From: Photobacterium aphoticum
GTDB taxonomy: Bacteria > Pseudomonadota > Gammaproteobacteria > Enterobacterales > Vibrionaceae
DNA length: 64,000 nt
NCBI RefSeq assembly: GCF_001029435.1
Contig: NZ_LDOV01000002.1
Location: 1-64,000, forward strand
Reading direction: 5' to 3'
Shown: positions 20,325 through 30,451 of the stretch, in pieces
Numbering within the stretch: position 1 is the stretch's first letter
How the letters are laid out: each line of letters begins with the position of its first letter
The notes under the pieces: generated by a model
Database searches by the model: none
What the model saw: the letters and a program-made list of their open reading frames with translations, nothing else
Told to the model about the DNA's origin: nothing
Translations under genes and position numbers: made by a program

Positions 20325-21314
20325 ATGACAGCACAGAACGGGTTTAGTTTTGCTGATCTCGGCCCCGATCAGCTTTTGGATGCCCTCGACAGTACCGGTA
20401 TTCGTGCCGAGTCCGGCCTGCTGGCGCTTAACAGTTACGAAAACCGGGTGTACCAGTTCACCGCCGAAGACGGTGCCCGCTATGTCACCAAATTCTACCG
20501 CCCACAGCGTTGGACTGATGAGCAGATCGCGGAAGAGCACCAGTTCACTTTAGCCTTGGCCGAGCAAGATATTCCGGTCGCGGCGCCCATCGCTCTCAAT
20601 GGCCAGACGTTGCACCACTTCAACGGTCACCGTTTTGCCCTGTTCCCGAGTCTGGGCGGACGCCAGTTTGAAGTAGACAATTTTGATCAACTGGAGTGGG
20701 TCGGCCGCTACTTGGGCCGCATTCATCAGGTCGGCAAGCAACAGGCCTTTACCCACCGCCCGACCATGGGACTGGACGAATACCTGCATCAGCCACGTCA
20801 GGTGCTGGAAAACACCGACTTGATCCCGGATCACTTAAAGCACGCCTTTTTTGCCGATCTCGACACGCTGATCGGTGAGCTGAGCCAACACTGGCAGACT
20901 GACTGGACACCGGTACGTCTGCACGGCGATTGCCACCCGGGTAATATTTTATGGCGTGACAGCCCGCTGTTTGTCGATTTGGATGATGCACGTAACGGGC
21001 CGGCGGTACAGGATTTGTGGATGCTACTTAACGGTGAGCGTGCCGATCAACTGGCTCAGTTAGACACAATTTTGGACGCATATAACGAATTTTCAGATTT
21101 CGACCCACGTGAATTGAAACTCATTGAGCCTTTGCGCGGTCTTAGAATGGTACATTACATGGCATGGCTGGCCCGACGCTGGGAAGATCCCGCGTTCCCT
21201 CAGGCTTTTCCTTGGTTTGCCGACGCCAAGTATTGGGAAGGGCAGGTGCTGGCCTTCAAAGAGCAACTGGCGGCCCTTCAGGAGCCAACGTTGCAACTGA
21301 TGCCACAATGGTAA
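20325..21314 (+). CDS. srkA: Stress response kinase SrkA (YihE)
   Basis: 329-residue aminoglycoside-phosphotransferase-like kinase (E. coli YihE, 328). The conserved LHGDCHPGNILW catalytic loop (around residue 205) with the Asp base is followed by the FVDLDDA metal-binding segment. N-terminal SYENRVYQF and VTKFYRPQRW form the nucleotide-binding strands and the Lys. The E. coli enzyme protects against stress-induced death and is in an operon with dsbA, under CpxR. Here srkA lies 69 bases before dsbA on the same strand. Confidence 0.95.
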   Translation: MTAQNGFSFADLGPDQLLDALDSTGIRAESGLLALNSYENRVYQFTAEDGARYVTKFYRPQRWTDEQIAEEHQFTLALAEQDIPVAAPIALNGQTLHHFNGHRFALFPSLGGRQFEVDNFDQLEWVGRYLGRIHQVGKQQAFTHRPTMGLDEYLHQPRQVLENTDLIPDHLKHAFFADLDTLIGELSQHWQTDWTPVRLHGDCHPGNILWRDSPLFVDLDDARNGPAVQDLWMLLNGERADQLAQLDTILDAYNEFSDFDPRELKLIEPLRGLRMVHYMAWLARRWEDPAFPQAFPWFADAKYWEGQVLAFKEQLAALQEPTLQLMPQW

Positions 21315-21383
21315 TAATACCTATAATATCAATGGATAAGTAACCCCGTTATTTCAATCCTTTTTAAGGGAGTAACTCGCGAC

Positions 21384-21986
21384 ATGTTTAAAAAGTTTTT
21401 CGTTCTGCTCAGCGCAATCCTGTTTTCTGTCTCTGTTCAGGCGGCTCAGTTCAAAGAAGGCGATCACTACAAAGTGTTGGATCTGCCGAAATCCAGCAGC
21501 CCACTGGTGACAGAGTTTTACTCGTTCTACTGCCCGGCCTGTAACCGTTTTGAGCCGATGATCCAGGAGCTGAAGAAAACCCTGCCGGACAACGCCAAGT
21601 TCCAGAAAAACCACGTCTCTTTCATGGGTGGCAGCATGGGTGAGTCCATGAGTAAGGCGTACGCGACAGCCGTCGTATTGGGTGTGGAAGACAAAATCAC
21701 CCCTGTGCTGTTTGCCCGTATCCATGACATGCAAAAGCCGCCACGTAACGATGCCGAGCTGCGTCAGATCTTCATTGACGAAGGCGTAAAAGCGGAAGAC
21801 TTTGACGGTGCTTTCAACAGCTTTGCAGTGAACTCTATGGTGAACCGTTACAACAAAGCGTTCCAGGACAGCGATCTGACCGGTGTCCCTGCCGTTGTGG
21901 TGAACAACAAGTATGTGGTACAGACCGGCAAGATCCGCTCGGCGGACGAGTACTTCCAGTTGGTGAACTTCCTGCTGACCAAATAA
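21384..21986 (+). CDS. dsbA: Periplasmic thiol:disulfide oxidoreductase DsbA, CPAC active site
   Basis: 200 residues: signal peptide (1 to about 20, ending VQA), thioredoxin fold with helical insertion, and the cis-proline loop [10 protein letters not shown]. DsbA donates disulfides to exported proteins and is reoxidised by DsbB. The active site (50-53) reads CPAC; the E. coli and V. cholerae enzymes have CPHC. The coding sequence tgc ccg gcc tgt is unambiguous. The histidine helps make E. coli DsbA strongly oxidising, so this variant may have altered redox behaviour. Everything else matches vibrio DsbA closely. Confidence 0.95.
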   Translation: MFKKFFVLLSAILFSVSVQAAQFKEGDHYKVLDLPKSSSPLVTEFYSFYCPACNRFEPMIQELKKTLPDNAKFQKNHVSFMGGSMGESMSKAYATAVVLGVEDKITPVLFARIHDMQKPPRNDAELRQIFIDEGVKAEDFDGAFNSFAVNSMVNRYNKAFQDSDLTGVPAVVVNNKYVVQTGKIRSADEYFQLVNFLLTK

Positions 21987-22003
21987 TCCTGCCTCTCAGG
22001 AAC

Positions 22004-22032
22004 AAAAAAGGGCCGTTCGGCCCTTTTTTATT
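22004..22032. terminator. Bidirectional terminator, dsbA / comM
   Basis: GGGCC-GTTC-GGCCC (22010-22023) with six A before and seven T after. It serves convergent dsbA (plus) and comM (minus). Confidence 0.93.
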
Positions 22033-22079
22033 GTCTGTCGTTTACCGGCTTCACGGCGCGCTCATCCGTCTCATCACTC

Positions 22080-23606
22080 TCACACGGTTTGCGCCGTCAG
22101 CTGACGCAGTAACCTGTCCATCGCACGATACCCCAAGGCTTCGGCTAAATGCCCTCGCTCTATCTGGGCGCTGCCAGCCAAATCGGCAATGGTGCGGGCC
22201 ACTTTGATGATCCGGTGATAAGCCCGAATCGACAGCCCGAGCTGGTGCAGCGCACTTTCCAAAAATTCCGCATCGCTGCGTGCCAAGGCACAGTGGCTGT
22301 CCAGCTCGCGGGTCGACAACAAAGCATTGACCTTGCCCGCCCGGCTTAACATGGTATCCCGGGCAGTATGCACCCGCCGGCGGATCACCGCGCTGGGCTC
22401 GCCGCGATCGCCGCCTTCTGCCAGTGTGCCTCGGGGCAGAGCAGGGATCTCAATCGACATATCAAAGCGATCTAACAACGGACCGGACAAGCGGCTGAGG
22501 TAGCGCAAAATGGCCTGCGGGTTTGTACGCGACTGGTTCCCTTCGTAATAACCGGTCGGACTGGGGTTGAGCGCGCCAATAAGCTGAAAACGAGCCGGGA
22601 AGGTGGTTTTGCTGGTGGCACGCGAGATCACGATCTCACCGGATTCCAGCGGTTCGCGTAGAGAATCCAGCACTTTACGCTCAAATTCCGGCATTTCATC
22701 CAAAAAGAGAATGCCGTTGTGTGACAGGGAGATCTCCCCCGGACGCGGTACCGAGCCGCCGCCTACCAAGGCGGCCATCGAGCTGGAGTGGTGCGGCGTG
22801 CGAAACGGGCGTTGTCGCCAGTTGCCTTCATGAATACGCTGCGGCGTTAACGACGCCACGGCCGCCGTTTGCAAGGCTTCTTCAATACTCATCTCCGGCA
22901 ACAAATCCCGCAAGCGCGAAGCCAGCATGGTTTTTCCGGTACCGGGCGGGCCGAGAAACAGCAAATTGTGGCCACCGGCAGCAGCGATTTCCAGCGCCCG
23001 CTTACCTTGTTGCTGACCGATAATATCCTGCATATCTCGCTCATTCCCAGTCGTTTCCGCTACGCTCGGCGGCGACAGGGTTAACCCCAATGCGGTTTGC
23101 CCATGCAGGTGGGCACACACCGCCAACAACGAAGGGGCCGACTTGTGTAAATCCCTTCCCACCAGAGCCACCTGATCGCCGTTATCATCGGGCACCACCA
23201 AGCACCGTTTGGCCTGTTTGGCCGCCAGTGCCGCCGGTAATGCACCCTTGACCGGACGCAGTTCTCCCGACAGAGCCAGCTCACCTAAAAACTCATAACT
23301 ATTAAGCACTTCCATCGGTATTTGTTCCGATGCCGCTAAAATCCCCAGTGCGATAGGCAAGTCAAACCGGCCGCCTTCTTTGGGCAGATCCGCCGGTGCC
23401 AAATTGACCGTGATCCGACGCGAGGGAAACTCAAAACCGGCATTCACAATGGCGCTGCGCACCCGATCTTTGGCCTCTTTCACACTGGTTTCCGGCAGGC
23501 CCACCAAGGCCAGAGCCGGCATCCCGTTACTGATATGTACCTCAACCGTCACGGCGGGCGCTTCCACCCCGACACACGCACGACTGTGAACGATAGCTAG
23601 GTTCAT
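22080..23606 (-). CDS. comM: ComM / YifB Mg-chelatase-like AAA+ ATPase
   Basis: 508 residues. ComM is a hexameric helicase that promotes branch migration during natural transformation. The N-terminal Lon-protease-like domain (about 1-175) precedes an AAA+ core with Walker A GPPGTGKT (219-226) and Walker B ILFLDE (299-304). A Mg-chelatase C-terminal domain follows. The ATG at 23606 has GGAGG seven bases upstream. Divergent from the ilv leader. Confidence 0.95.
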   Translation of the reverse strand: MNLAIVHSRACVGVEAPAVTVEVHISNGMPALALVGLPETSVKEAKDRVRSAIVNAGFEFPSRRITVNLAPADLPKEGGRFDLPIALGILAASEQIPMEVLNSYEFLGELALSGELRPVKGALPAALAAKQAKRCLVVPDDNGDQVALVGRDLHKSAPSLLAVCAHLHGQTALGLTLSPPSVAETTGNERDMQDIIGQQQGKRALEIAAAGGHNLLFLGPPGTGKTMLASRLRDLLPEMSIEEALQTAAVASLTPQRIHEGNWRQRPFRTPHHSSSMAALVGGGSVPRPGEISLSHNGILFLDEMPEFERKVLDSLREPLESGEIVISRATSKTTFPARFQLIGALNPSPTGYYEGNQSRTNPQAILRYLSRLSGPLLDRFDMSIEIPALPRGTLAEGGDRGEPSAVIRRRVHTARDTMLSRAGKVNALLSTRELDSHCALARSDAEFLESALHQLGLSIRAYHRIIKVARTIADLAGSAQIERGHLAEALGYRAMDRLLRQLTAQTV

Positions 23607-23794
23607 GACGCCTCCATCCTGATAACACTTTCATCAAATAAGTTAATGAATTACTTAAAATAAGTTTCACCTATAGACTATTTATGCAGCGAAGATGGGA
23701 AATAATTTATACTTTTTGCTTGTCATGTGAGCAACCTCTGTGTTACCACTTAGTGAACACAACGTATAAACACAAAAAACCGGACAGACAGTCA

Positions 23795-23887
23795 ATGCGA
23801 TTTACCGCCAGCACTCTTATTCTCATTCTCAACGTCATCGTGGTGATTATTCTGCCGCGAGGGGGGCGAGCAGGCGGAAAATCGTAA
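23795..23887 (+). CDS. ilvL: ilv operon leader peptide
   Basis: A 30-codon peptide starting MRFTAS and containing a dense run of Leu, Ile and Val codons (TLILILNVIVVIIL, residues 7-20), then a Gly/Arg-rich tail. This is the classical branched-chain attenuator arrangement: ribosome stalling at these codons when charged Leu-, Ile- or Val-tRNA is short prevents formation of the terminator at 23909-23944. A longer in-frame reading from 23684 exists but the short form fits the family. The sequence differs from E. coli IlvL but the composition and position are the same. Confidence 0.9.
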   Translation: MRFTASTLILILNVIVVIILPRGGRAGGKS

Positions 23888-23908
23888 CGAACAACACGCA
23901 CGCAAATC

Positions 23909-23944
23909 AGCCCCCGCAGCCACTAGGCTCGGGGGCTTTTTTTT
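23909..23944 (+). terminator. ilvGMEDA attenuator terminator
   Basis: Stem AGCCCCCG (23909-23916) / CGGGGGCT (23930-23937) with inner AGCC / GGCT pairing, then eight T. It lies 22 bases after the ilvL stop and 60 bases before ilvG. Confidence 0.93.
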
Positions 23945-24005
23945 AAACACGTTTTAAACCAGAAACCATCAAGCATGTCGCAACCACGGAACAGGGAGAG
24001 CAGCG

Positions 24006-25658
24006 ATGACGGGAGCAGAGTTAGTCGTAGCCGCGCTGCATCAGCAGGGTATCACCACCATTTTTGGCTATCCGGGCGGAGCCATTATGCCGATCTACGA
24101 CGCCTTATATGACGGCGGGGTCGAGCACATTTTATGTCGCCATGAACAAGGGGCCGCGATGGCCGCCATCGGCATGGCACGCGCCACGCAAGACGTCGCC
24201 GTGTGCATGGCCACTTCCGGACCGGGTGCCACCAACCTCGTCACCGGCCTTGCTGACGCCTTTCTGGATTCCGTCCCGCTGGTGGCGATCACCGGCCAGG
24301 TAGCCAGCTCCCATATCGGTACCGATGCCTTTCAGGAAATGGACGTGATCGGCATGTCACTGGCCTGTACCAAACACAGCTACTTAGTCACCGACATCCA
24401 CGAACTGGCACCGACCTTGGCCGAAGCCTTTGTGGTCGCCAAAAGTGGCCGTCCGGGTCCGGTGATTGTCGATATCGCCAAAGATGTGCAGCTGGCCCAA
24501 GTGCCGGAAACCGATCGCATCGTCACGCCTATCACGCCACCGGCGATCCCAACCGTGACCGAGACACAAATCCGTGACGCCCAAGCCTTGCTGTCAGCCA
24601 GTCAGCGTCCGGTCTTGTATGTGGGCGGCGGCGTGCAACTGGCCCATGCCACCGACACCGTCCGTCAATTCCTGACCATGAACCCGATGCCTTCGGTCAG
24701 CACCCTGAAAGGGCTCGGCACCATTGCCCGCCACGATCCACACTATTTAGGCATGCTGGGCATGCACGGCACCAAAGCGGCCAACCTGATCGTGCAGGAA
24801 TGTGACTTGTTGATCGTGGTCGGCGCCCGTTTTGATGACCGCGTGACCGGTAAACTCGACACCTTTGCGCCTCATGCCAAAGTCATCCATTTAGACATCG
24901 ATGCAGCGGAGTTTAATAAGCTGCGTCATGCCCATGCGCCACTGCGCGGCGATATCAATGTCATCCTGCCGCAACTAGAACTCAGTCAGGATATCGCCGA
25001 TTGGGTGCACTACAGCGAACAGTTGCGCCAGCAATTCAAATGGCGTTACGACCATCCGGGTGAGCTGATCTATGCGCCGCTGCTCATGAAGCAGTTGTCC
25101 GACATGATGCCGGACAGTGCGATGGTATCCACCGATGTAGGCCAGCACCAAATGTGGGCCGCTCAACACATCCAGCCCCGCGCGCCGCAAAACTACATCA
25201 CCTCTGCGGGTCTGGGCACCATGGGCTTTGGCCTGCCGGCGGCCATGGGCGCCAAAGTGGCACGGCCGGATGACGAGTCCATTCTGATCTCCGGTGATGG
25301 CTCTTTCATGATGAATGTGCAAGAGCTGGCGACCCTGAAGCGCCGCCAGATCCCGGTCAAGATGGTCCTCATCAATAACCAGCGTTTGGGCATGGTGCGC
25401 CAGTGGCAGTCGCTGTTCTTTGATGGCCGCCACAGCGAAACCATCCTCGATGACAACCCGGATTTTGTCATGCTGGCCAAGGCTTTTGATATTCCGGGCC
25501 AGACCATCACCCGTAAAGAAGAAGTACAGCCAGCCTTAGAAACGATGCTGGCCAGCAAGACCCCGTATCTGCTGCATGTACTGATCGCCGAAGAAGACAA
25601 TGTGTGGCCGCTGGTTCCGCCGGGCGCCGCCAACCAAGACATGCTGGAGAATACCTAA
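24006..25658 (+). CDS. ilvG: Acetolactate synthase II large subunit
   Basis: ThDP/FAD enzyme condensing pyruvate (or pyruvate and 2-oxobutyrate) to acetohydroxy acids for valine, leucine and isoleucine. 550 residues, full length and not frameshifted (unlike E. coli K-12 ilvG). Catalytic Glu47 lies in RHEQGAAMA; the ThDP/Mg motif GDGSFMMN...INN lies near 425-453. It overlaps ilvM by one base (TAATG). Controlled by the ilvL attenuator. Confidence 0.96.
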   Translation: MTGAELVVAALHQQGITTIFGYPGGAIMPIYDALYDGGVEHILCRHEQGAAMAAIGMARATQDVAVCMATSGPGATNLVTGLADAFLDSVPLVAITGQVASSHIGTDAFQEMDVIGMSLACTKHSYLVTDIHELAPTLAEAFVVAKSGRPGPVIVDIAKDVQLAQVPETDRIVTPITPPAIPTVTETQIRDAQALLSASQRPVLYVGGGVQLAHATDTVRQFLTMNPMPSVSTLKGLGTIARHDPHYLGMLGMHGTKAANLIVQECDLLIVVGARFDDRVTGKLDTFAPHAKVIHLDIDAAEFNKLRHAHAPLRGDINVILPQLELSQDIADWVHYSEQLRQQFKWRYDHPGELIYAPLLMKQLSDMMPDSAMVSTDVGQHQMWAAQHIQPRAPQNYITSAGLGTMGFGLPAAMGAKVARPDDESILISGDGSFMMNVQELATLKRRQIPVKMVLINNQRLGMVRQWQSLFFDGRHSETILDDNPDFVMLAKAFDIPGQTITRKEEVQPALETMLASKTPYLLHVLIAEEDNVWPLVPPGAANQDMLENT

Positions 25659-25909
25659 TGGATAGATATTTACTCGACATCAAGGCTGATGATAAACCAG
25701 TATTACTAGAGCGGATCCTGCGCGTGATCCGTCACCGGGGTTTTGTGATCAAGCAAGTGACTGCGACCCAAAACCACGAGAGCAAAATCGCCAGTATCGA
25801 AATACTTGTCGACAGCGATCGTCCTATCACCACGCTGATAAACCAAATTGAGAAGCTTTGGGATATTCGCACTGTCGAAACCACGCTCGTTGAGCAGACT
25901 CGTTTTTAA
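25658..25909 (+). CDS. ilvM: Acetolactate synthase II small subunit
   Basis: 83-residue ACT-domain regulatory subunit, close in size to E. coli IlvM. It starts at the ATG that overlaps the ilvG stop codon; the protein opens [14 protein letters not shown] and contains the ACT pattern LLERILRVIRHRGFVIKQV. It should stabilise and activate IlvG. Its stop is 13 bases before ilvE. Confidence 0.94.
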   Translation: MDRYLLDIKADDKPVLLERILRVIRHRGFVIKQVTATQNHESKIASIEILVDSDRPITTLINQIEKLWDIRTVETTLVEQTRF

Positions 25910-25922
25910 GGAAGGAACAACA

Positions 25923-26858
25923 ATGGCAAATACTGCGGATTATATTTGGTTTAACGGTGAGATGGTGCCTTGGGCTGAGGCCAACGTTCACGTCCTCACC
26001 CATGCAATGCATTACGGGACCTCGGTGTTTGAAGGGATCCGCTGCTACAACACCCCGAAAGGTCCGGCCGTTTTCCGCCACAAAGAGCACATGGATCGCC
26101 TGAAAAACTCCGCCAAGATTTATCGCTTTCCGATCCCTTACACCTCTGATGCCCTGATGGAGATCTGTCGCGAAACCCTGCGCGTCAACCAATTGGAATC
26201 AGCGTATATCCGTCCGTTGGCCTATGTCGGCAATGTGGGCTTAGGCGTGTGCCCGCCGGTCGGCACGGAAATGGAACTGATTATGGCGGCCTTCCCGTGG
26301 GGCTCGTACCTCGGTGAAGAAGCGCTGGAAAGCGGCGTGGATGCGATGATTTCCAGCTGGCACCGCGCTGCACCCAACACCATCCCGACCGCCGCCAAAG
26401 CCGGGGGTAACTATTTGTCATCATTACTGGTGGGCGGCGAAGCGCGCCGTCATGGTTATGCCGAAGGGATCGCCCTGAGCGTTGACGGTTATCTGTCTGA
26501 AGGTGCCGGCGAGAACCTGTTTGTGATCAGCAAAGGCATTCTCTATACCCCGCCAACCACCAGCGCCATTTTGCCGGGGATCACCCGCGACACCATCATG
26601 ATATTGGCCAAAGAGCGCGGCTATGAAGTCCGTGAAGAAAACATCGCCCGTGAAGCCCTGTATCTGGCCGATGAAATCTTCATGACCGGCACCGCCGCTG
26701 AAATCGTGCCGGTACGCAGTGTGGATCAAATCACCGTGGGTGAAGGCAAGCGCGGCCCAATCACCCAAGTGTTGCAAGACGCCTATTTCGGCCTGTTCAA
26801 CGGCACCACCGAGGATAAGTGGGGCTGGTTGGATTACGTTTACCCAACCGACAAGTAA
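25923..26858 (+). CDS. ilvE: Branched-chain amino acid aminotransferase
   Basis: PLP class IV aminotransferase performing the last step of Val, Leu and Ile synthesis with glutamate. 311 residues from the ATG at 25923, preceded by AAGGAAGGAACAACA (E. coli 309). PLP-binding Lys159 is in IPTAAKAGGNYL; the family signature EGAGENLFVISKG and the GITRDTI block follow. An upstream in-frame start at 25848 lies within ilvM and is not supported. Confidence 0.97.
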   Translation: MANTADYIWFNGEMVPWAEANVHVLTHAMHYGTSVFEGIRCYNTPKGPAVFRHKEHMDRLKNSAKIYRFPIPYTSDALMEICRETLRVNQLESAYIRPLAYVGNVGLGVCPPVGTEMELIMAAFPWGSYLGEEALESGVDAMISSWHRAAPNTIPTAAKAGGNYLSSLLVGGEARRHGYAEGIALSVDGYLSEGAGENLFVISKGILYTPPTTSAILPGITRDTIMILAKERGYEVREENIAREALYLADEIFMTGTAAEIVPVRSVDQITVGEGKRGPITQVLQDAYFGLFNGTTEDKWGWLDYVYPTDK

Positions 26859-26924
26859 TGAATACTCGACAGCCCGCCACACCTATAACGGCGGGCCATG
26901 TCATACAGCAAAAGGATTGTAGTT

Positions 26925-28766
26925 ATGCCTAAGTACCGCTCTGCCACCACCACCCACGGCCGTAACATGGCCGGTGCCCGCGCTCTGTGGCGTGCCACCG
27001 GCGTGAAAGATGAAGATTTCGGCAAGCCCATTATTGCCGTGGTGAACTCGTTCACCCAATTCGTTCCCGGCCATGTCCACCTCAAAGATCTCGGCCAACT
27101 GGTGGCGCGAGAGATTGAAGCGGCAGGCGGTATTGCTAAAGAATTCAACACCATTGCCGTGGATGACGGCATTGCCATGGGCCATGGCGGCATGCTCTAT
27201 TCGCTGCCGTCCCGCGAGCTGATCGCGGACTCGGTCGAATACATGGTCAATGCCCACTGTGCCGATGCCATGGTGTGTATCTCCAACTGTGACAAAATCA
27301 CCCCCGGAATGCTGATGGCTTCCTTGCGCCTCAATATTCCGGTGATCTTTGTCTCTGGCGGCCCGATGGAAGCAGGGAAAACCAAACTGTCGGATCAGAT
27401 CCTTAAGCTGGATCTGGTCGATGCGATGATCCAAGGCGCCGATCCAACGGTTTCTGACGAACAAAGTGAGCAGATCGAACGCTCTGCCTGCCCAACCTGT
27501 GGATCCTGCTCCGGCATGTTCACCGCCAACTCCATGAACTGCTTAACTGAAGCACTTGGCCTTAGCCAGCCGGGTAACGGCTCGATGCTGGCCACCCACG
27601 CCGATCGTGAGCAGCTGTTCTTGAACGCCGGTCGTCGCATTGTCGAGCTGACCAAGCGCTACTATGAGCAGGACGATGCCAGTGTCTTGCCGCGTAATAT
27701 CGCCAACAAGCAAGCCTTTGAAAATGCCATGGCGCTGGATATTGCCATGGGCGGCTCCACCAATACCGTCCTGCACCTGCTGGCGGCCGCACAGGAAGGG
27801 GAGGTCGATTTCACCATGACCGACATCGACCGCATGTCCCGTCAGGTGCCGCACCTGTGTAAAGTGGCCCCATCGACCCAGAAATATCACATGGAAGATG
27901 TCCACCGCGCGGGTGGGGTCTACGGCATTTTGGCCGAACTCGATCGCGCCGGCCTGTTCCACAACACCTGTTATAACGTGTTGGGCGAGCAGTTTGCCGA
28001 CAGCTTCAAGCAGTACGACATCATGCAAACCGACTCTGACGCCATCAAAGATTTCTTCCGCGCGGGGCCGGCCGGGATCCGTACCACCCAAGCGTTCTCA
28101 CAAAGCTGCCGCTGGGACACCCTCGATGATGACCGTGAAAACGGCTGTATCCGTCGCCAGGAACACGCCTTCAGCCAAGACGGCGGTCTGGCCGTGCTGT
28201 CCGGCAACATGGCGCTGGACGGCTGTATCGTTAAAACAGCGGGCGTCGATGCAAGCTGCCTGACCTTTACCGGCCCGGCCGTGGTATTTGAAAGCCAGGA
28301 AACGGCGGTAGAAGGCATTCTGGGGGGCAAAGTCAAAGCCGGTGATGTGGTGGTGATCCGCTATGAAGGACCCAAAGGCGGACCGGGCATGCAGGAAATG
28401 CTGTACCCAACCACCTACCTTAAATCGATGGGGCTGGGCAAAGAATGCGCCCTGATCACCGATGGTCGCTTCTCCGGCGGCACCAGTGGCCTGTCCATTG
28501 GCCACGTCTCACCGGAAGCGGCTAACGGCGGCACCATCGGCTTGATTGAAAACGGCGATACCATCGCGATTGATATCCCGAACCGCACCATTGATCTACA
28601 GGTCGATGAAGCGACCTTGGCTACCCGCCGTACTGCAGCCGATCAACGCGGCTGGAAACCGCTGGATCGCCAACGTCAGGTCTCGTTTGCCCTGCGCGCT
28701 TATGCCAACCTGGCCACCAGCGCCGACAAAGGGGCTGTGCGCGACAAATCGAAGTTGGAAGGATAA
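26925..28766 (+). CDS. ilvD: Dihydroxy-acid dehydratase
   Basis: Fe-S enzyme dehydrating dihydroxy acids to 2-oxo acids in Val, Ile and Leu synthesis. 613 residues (E. coli 616). Cluster and metal ligands are visible: Cys122 and Lys124 in [11 protein letters not shown], and Cys195 in [12 protein letters not shown]; a C-terminal GRFSGGTSG motif is also present. The ATG at 26925 follows AAAGGATTGTAGTT and gives the family N-terminus [18 protein letters not shown]. It is 3 bases before ilvA. Confidence 0.97.
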   Translation: MPKYRSATTTHGRNMAGARALWRATGVKDEDFGKPIIAVVNSFTQFVPGHVHLKDLGQLVAREIEAAGGIAKEFNTIAVDDGIAMGHGGMLYSLPSRELIADSVEYMVNAHCADAMVCISNCDKITPGMLMASLRLNIPVIFVSGGPMEAGKTKLSDQILKLDLVDAMIQGADPTVSDEQSEQIERSACPTCGSCSGMFTANSMNCLTEALGLSQPGNGSMLATHADREQLFLNAGRRIVELTKRYYEQDDASVLPRNIANKQAFENAMALDIAMGGSTNTVLHLLAAAQEGEVDFTMTDIDRMSRQVPHLCKVAPSTQKYHMEDVHRAGGVYGILAELDRAGLFHNTCYNVLGEQFADSFKQYDIMQTDSDAIKDFFRAGPAGIRTTQAFSQSCRWDTLDDDRENGCIRRQEHAFSQDGGLAVLSGNMALDGCIVKTAGVDASCLTFTGPAVVFESQETAVEGILGGKVKAGDVVVIRYEGPKGGPGMQEMLYPTTYLKSMGLGKECALITDGRFSGGTSGLSIGHVSPEAANGGTIGLIENGDTIAIDIPNRTIDLQVDEATLATRRTAADQRGWKPLDRQRQVSFALRAYANLATSADKGAVRDKSKLEG

Positions 28767-28769
28767 GCC

Positions 28770-30338
28770 ATGATGAGTAACGCCCCCCAACCAACCACCG
28801 ACTCTCAGACCGATACCGCCCCCGACGGGGCGGCCTATTTACGGGAGATTTTACGGGCTCCGGTGTATGAAGTAGCCCAAATCACCCCGTTGCAGCCCAT
28901 GAAACGGCTGACGGCCCGCATGGGTAATCAGATCCAGCTCAAGCGCGAAGATCGCCAGCCGGTCCATTCGTTCAAACTGCGCGGCGCCTACAACATGATG
29001 GCCCAGCTAACCGAAGCACAACGCCAGGCCGGCGTCATTGCGGCGTCTGCCGGTAACCATGCCCAAGGGTTAGCCCTGTCGGGCCAGCAACTGGGCGTCA
29101 GCGCCACTATCGTTATGCCCCGCACCACGCCGGATATCAAAGTCGATGCGGTGCGCAGTTTTGGCGGCAAAGTGGTGTTGCACGGCAGCAACTTTGACGA
29201 AGCCAAAGGCCATGCCGAACAACTGGCTCATGAACATGGCTACACCTTTATTCCGCCGTTTGATCACCCGGCCGTGATCGCCGGTCAAGGCACCATCGGG
29301 GTCGAGTTGGTCCAGCAAAATGGCCACTTGGATTACATCTTTGTGCCGGTGGGCGGCGGTGGCTTGGCGGCGGGCGTGGCGGTGCTGATCAAGCAACTGA
29401 TGCCTAATATCAAGGTGATCGGGGTCGAAGCGGAAGATTCGGCCTGTCTGCGCGCCGCACTGGATGCGGGCGAGCCGGTCACACTGGGGCAGGTCGGCAT
29501 GTTTGCCGATGGCGTGGCGGTCAAACGCATTGGCGAAGAGACCTTCCGTCTGTGCCAGCAGTACTTGGACGATTCCATCACCGTCAGCAGTGATGAGATC
29601 TGTTCGGCGGTGAAAGACATTTTTGAAGATACCCGCGCGATTGCAGAGCCTTCCGGGGCGCTGTCGCTGGCCGGCCTGAAAAAGTATGTCGACCAACAAC
29701 AGCTGCACGATAAACAGCTGGCAGCGATTTTGTCCGGTGCCAACCTCAACTTCCATGGTCTGCGCTATGTGTCGGAACGCTGTGAGTTGGGCGAGAAGCG
29801 AGAAGGGCTGCTGGCGGTGACCGTGCCGGAGCAACCGGGCGCCTTTCTTAATTTCTGCCACATCCTCGGCGGCCGGGCGGTCACCGAGTTCAACTACCGC
29901 TACAGCGATGCCCAACTGGCCAATGTGTTTGTCGGGGTGCGTTTGCTGCAAGGGCAGGAAGAATTAGACAGCATCATTGCCGATCTGCGTAAAGGCGGTT
30001 ATCCGGTAGTGGATTTGTCTGATGATGAGATGGCCAAAGTGCATGTGCGTTACATGATTGGCGGCCGGCCGTCCAAACCGTTAAAGGAGCGGTTGTACAG
30101 TTTTGAGTTTCCGGAATACCCGGGCGCGCTGATCAAGTTCCTCAACACGCTGGGCACGCGCTGGAACATCAGCCTGTTTAACTACCGTAACCACGGCGCG
30201 GATTATGGCCGAGTGTTGTGTGGGTTTGAACTGGAAGAGGCCGATCTGTTGTCTTTCACCAGCCACCTGCGCGAGCTGGGCTACCGCTGGAAAGACGAGA
30301 CCAATAACCCGGCCTACCGTTTCTTCCTCGCGCAATAA
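28770..30338 (+). CDS. ilvA: Threonine deaminase (biosynthetic)
   Basis: PLP enzyme converting threonine to 2-oxobutyrate, the committed step of isoleucine synthesis, normally inhibited by isoleucine. 522 residues (E. coli 514) with a slightly longer acidic N-terminus. PLP Lys69 is in HSFKLRGAYNMM and the glycine loop VPVGGGGLAAG binds phosphate. The C-terminal third (about 345-522) holds two ACT-like regulatory subdomains, each with a P(G)AxxxF(C/L) type start. Two ATGs are adjacent; the first has GGAAGGA at 6-base spacing. Last gene of the operon. Confidence 0.96.
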   Translation: MMSNAPQPTTDSQTDTAPDGAAYLREILRAPVYEVAQITPLQPMKRLTARMGNQIQLKREDRQPVHSFKLRGAYNMMAQLTEAQRQAGVIAASAGNHAQGLALSGQQLGVSATIVMPRTTPDIKVDAVRSFGGKVVLHGSNFDEAKGHAEQLAHEHGYTFIPPFDHPAVIAGQGTIGVELVQQNGHLDYIFVPVGGGGLAAGVAVLIKQLMPNIKVIGVEAEDSACLRAALDAGEPVTLGQVGMFADGVAVKRIGEETFRLCQQYLDDSITVSSDEICSAVKDIFEDTRAIAEPSGALSLAGLKKYVDQQQLHDKQLAAILSGANLNFHGLRYVSERCELGEKREGLLAVTVPEQPGAFLNFCHILGGRAVTEFNYRYSDAQLANVFVGVRLLQGQEELDSIIADLRKGGYPVVDLSDDEMAKVHVRYMIGGRPSKPLKERLYSFEFPEYPGALIKFLNTLGTRWNISLFNYRNHGADYGRVLCGFELEEADLLSFTSHLRELGYRWKDETNNPAYRFFLAQ

Positions 30339-30350
30339 GCCATAGAAACA

Positions 30351-30400
30351 ACAACGCCTCTCCCTGATACAACGATTTTTGTACCTGGGAGAGGCGTTGT
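30351..30400. repeat. Long perfect inverted repeat after ilvA
   Basis: Arms ACAACGCCTCTCCC (30351-30364) and GGGAGAGGCGTTGT (30387-30400) are perfect complements of 14 bases around a 22-base centre that itself has a small TACAA / TTGTA pairing. There is no T run on either side, so it is not a standard intrinsic terminator; it may stabilise the ilv mRNA 3' end or be a bidirectional block between convergent ilvA and the XRE gene. Confidence 0.75.
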
Positions 30401-30451
30401 CATGATCACAGCCAACACCGGGATCGCACGGGATAACGCAGGCGAGGAGGC

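Noticed and set aside
24006-25658. Possible ilvG frameshift as in E. coli K-12
   Set aside because: The frame is open over the full 550 codons with all motifs; no disruption.
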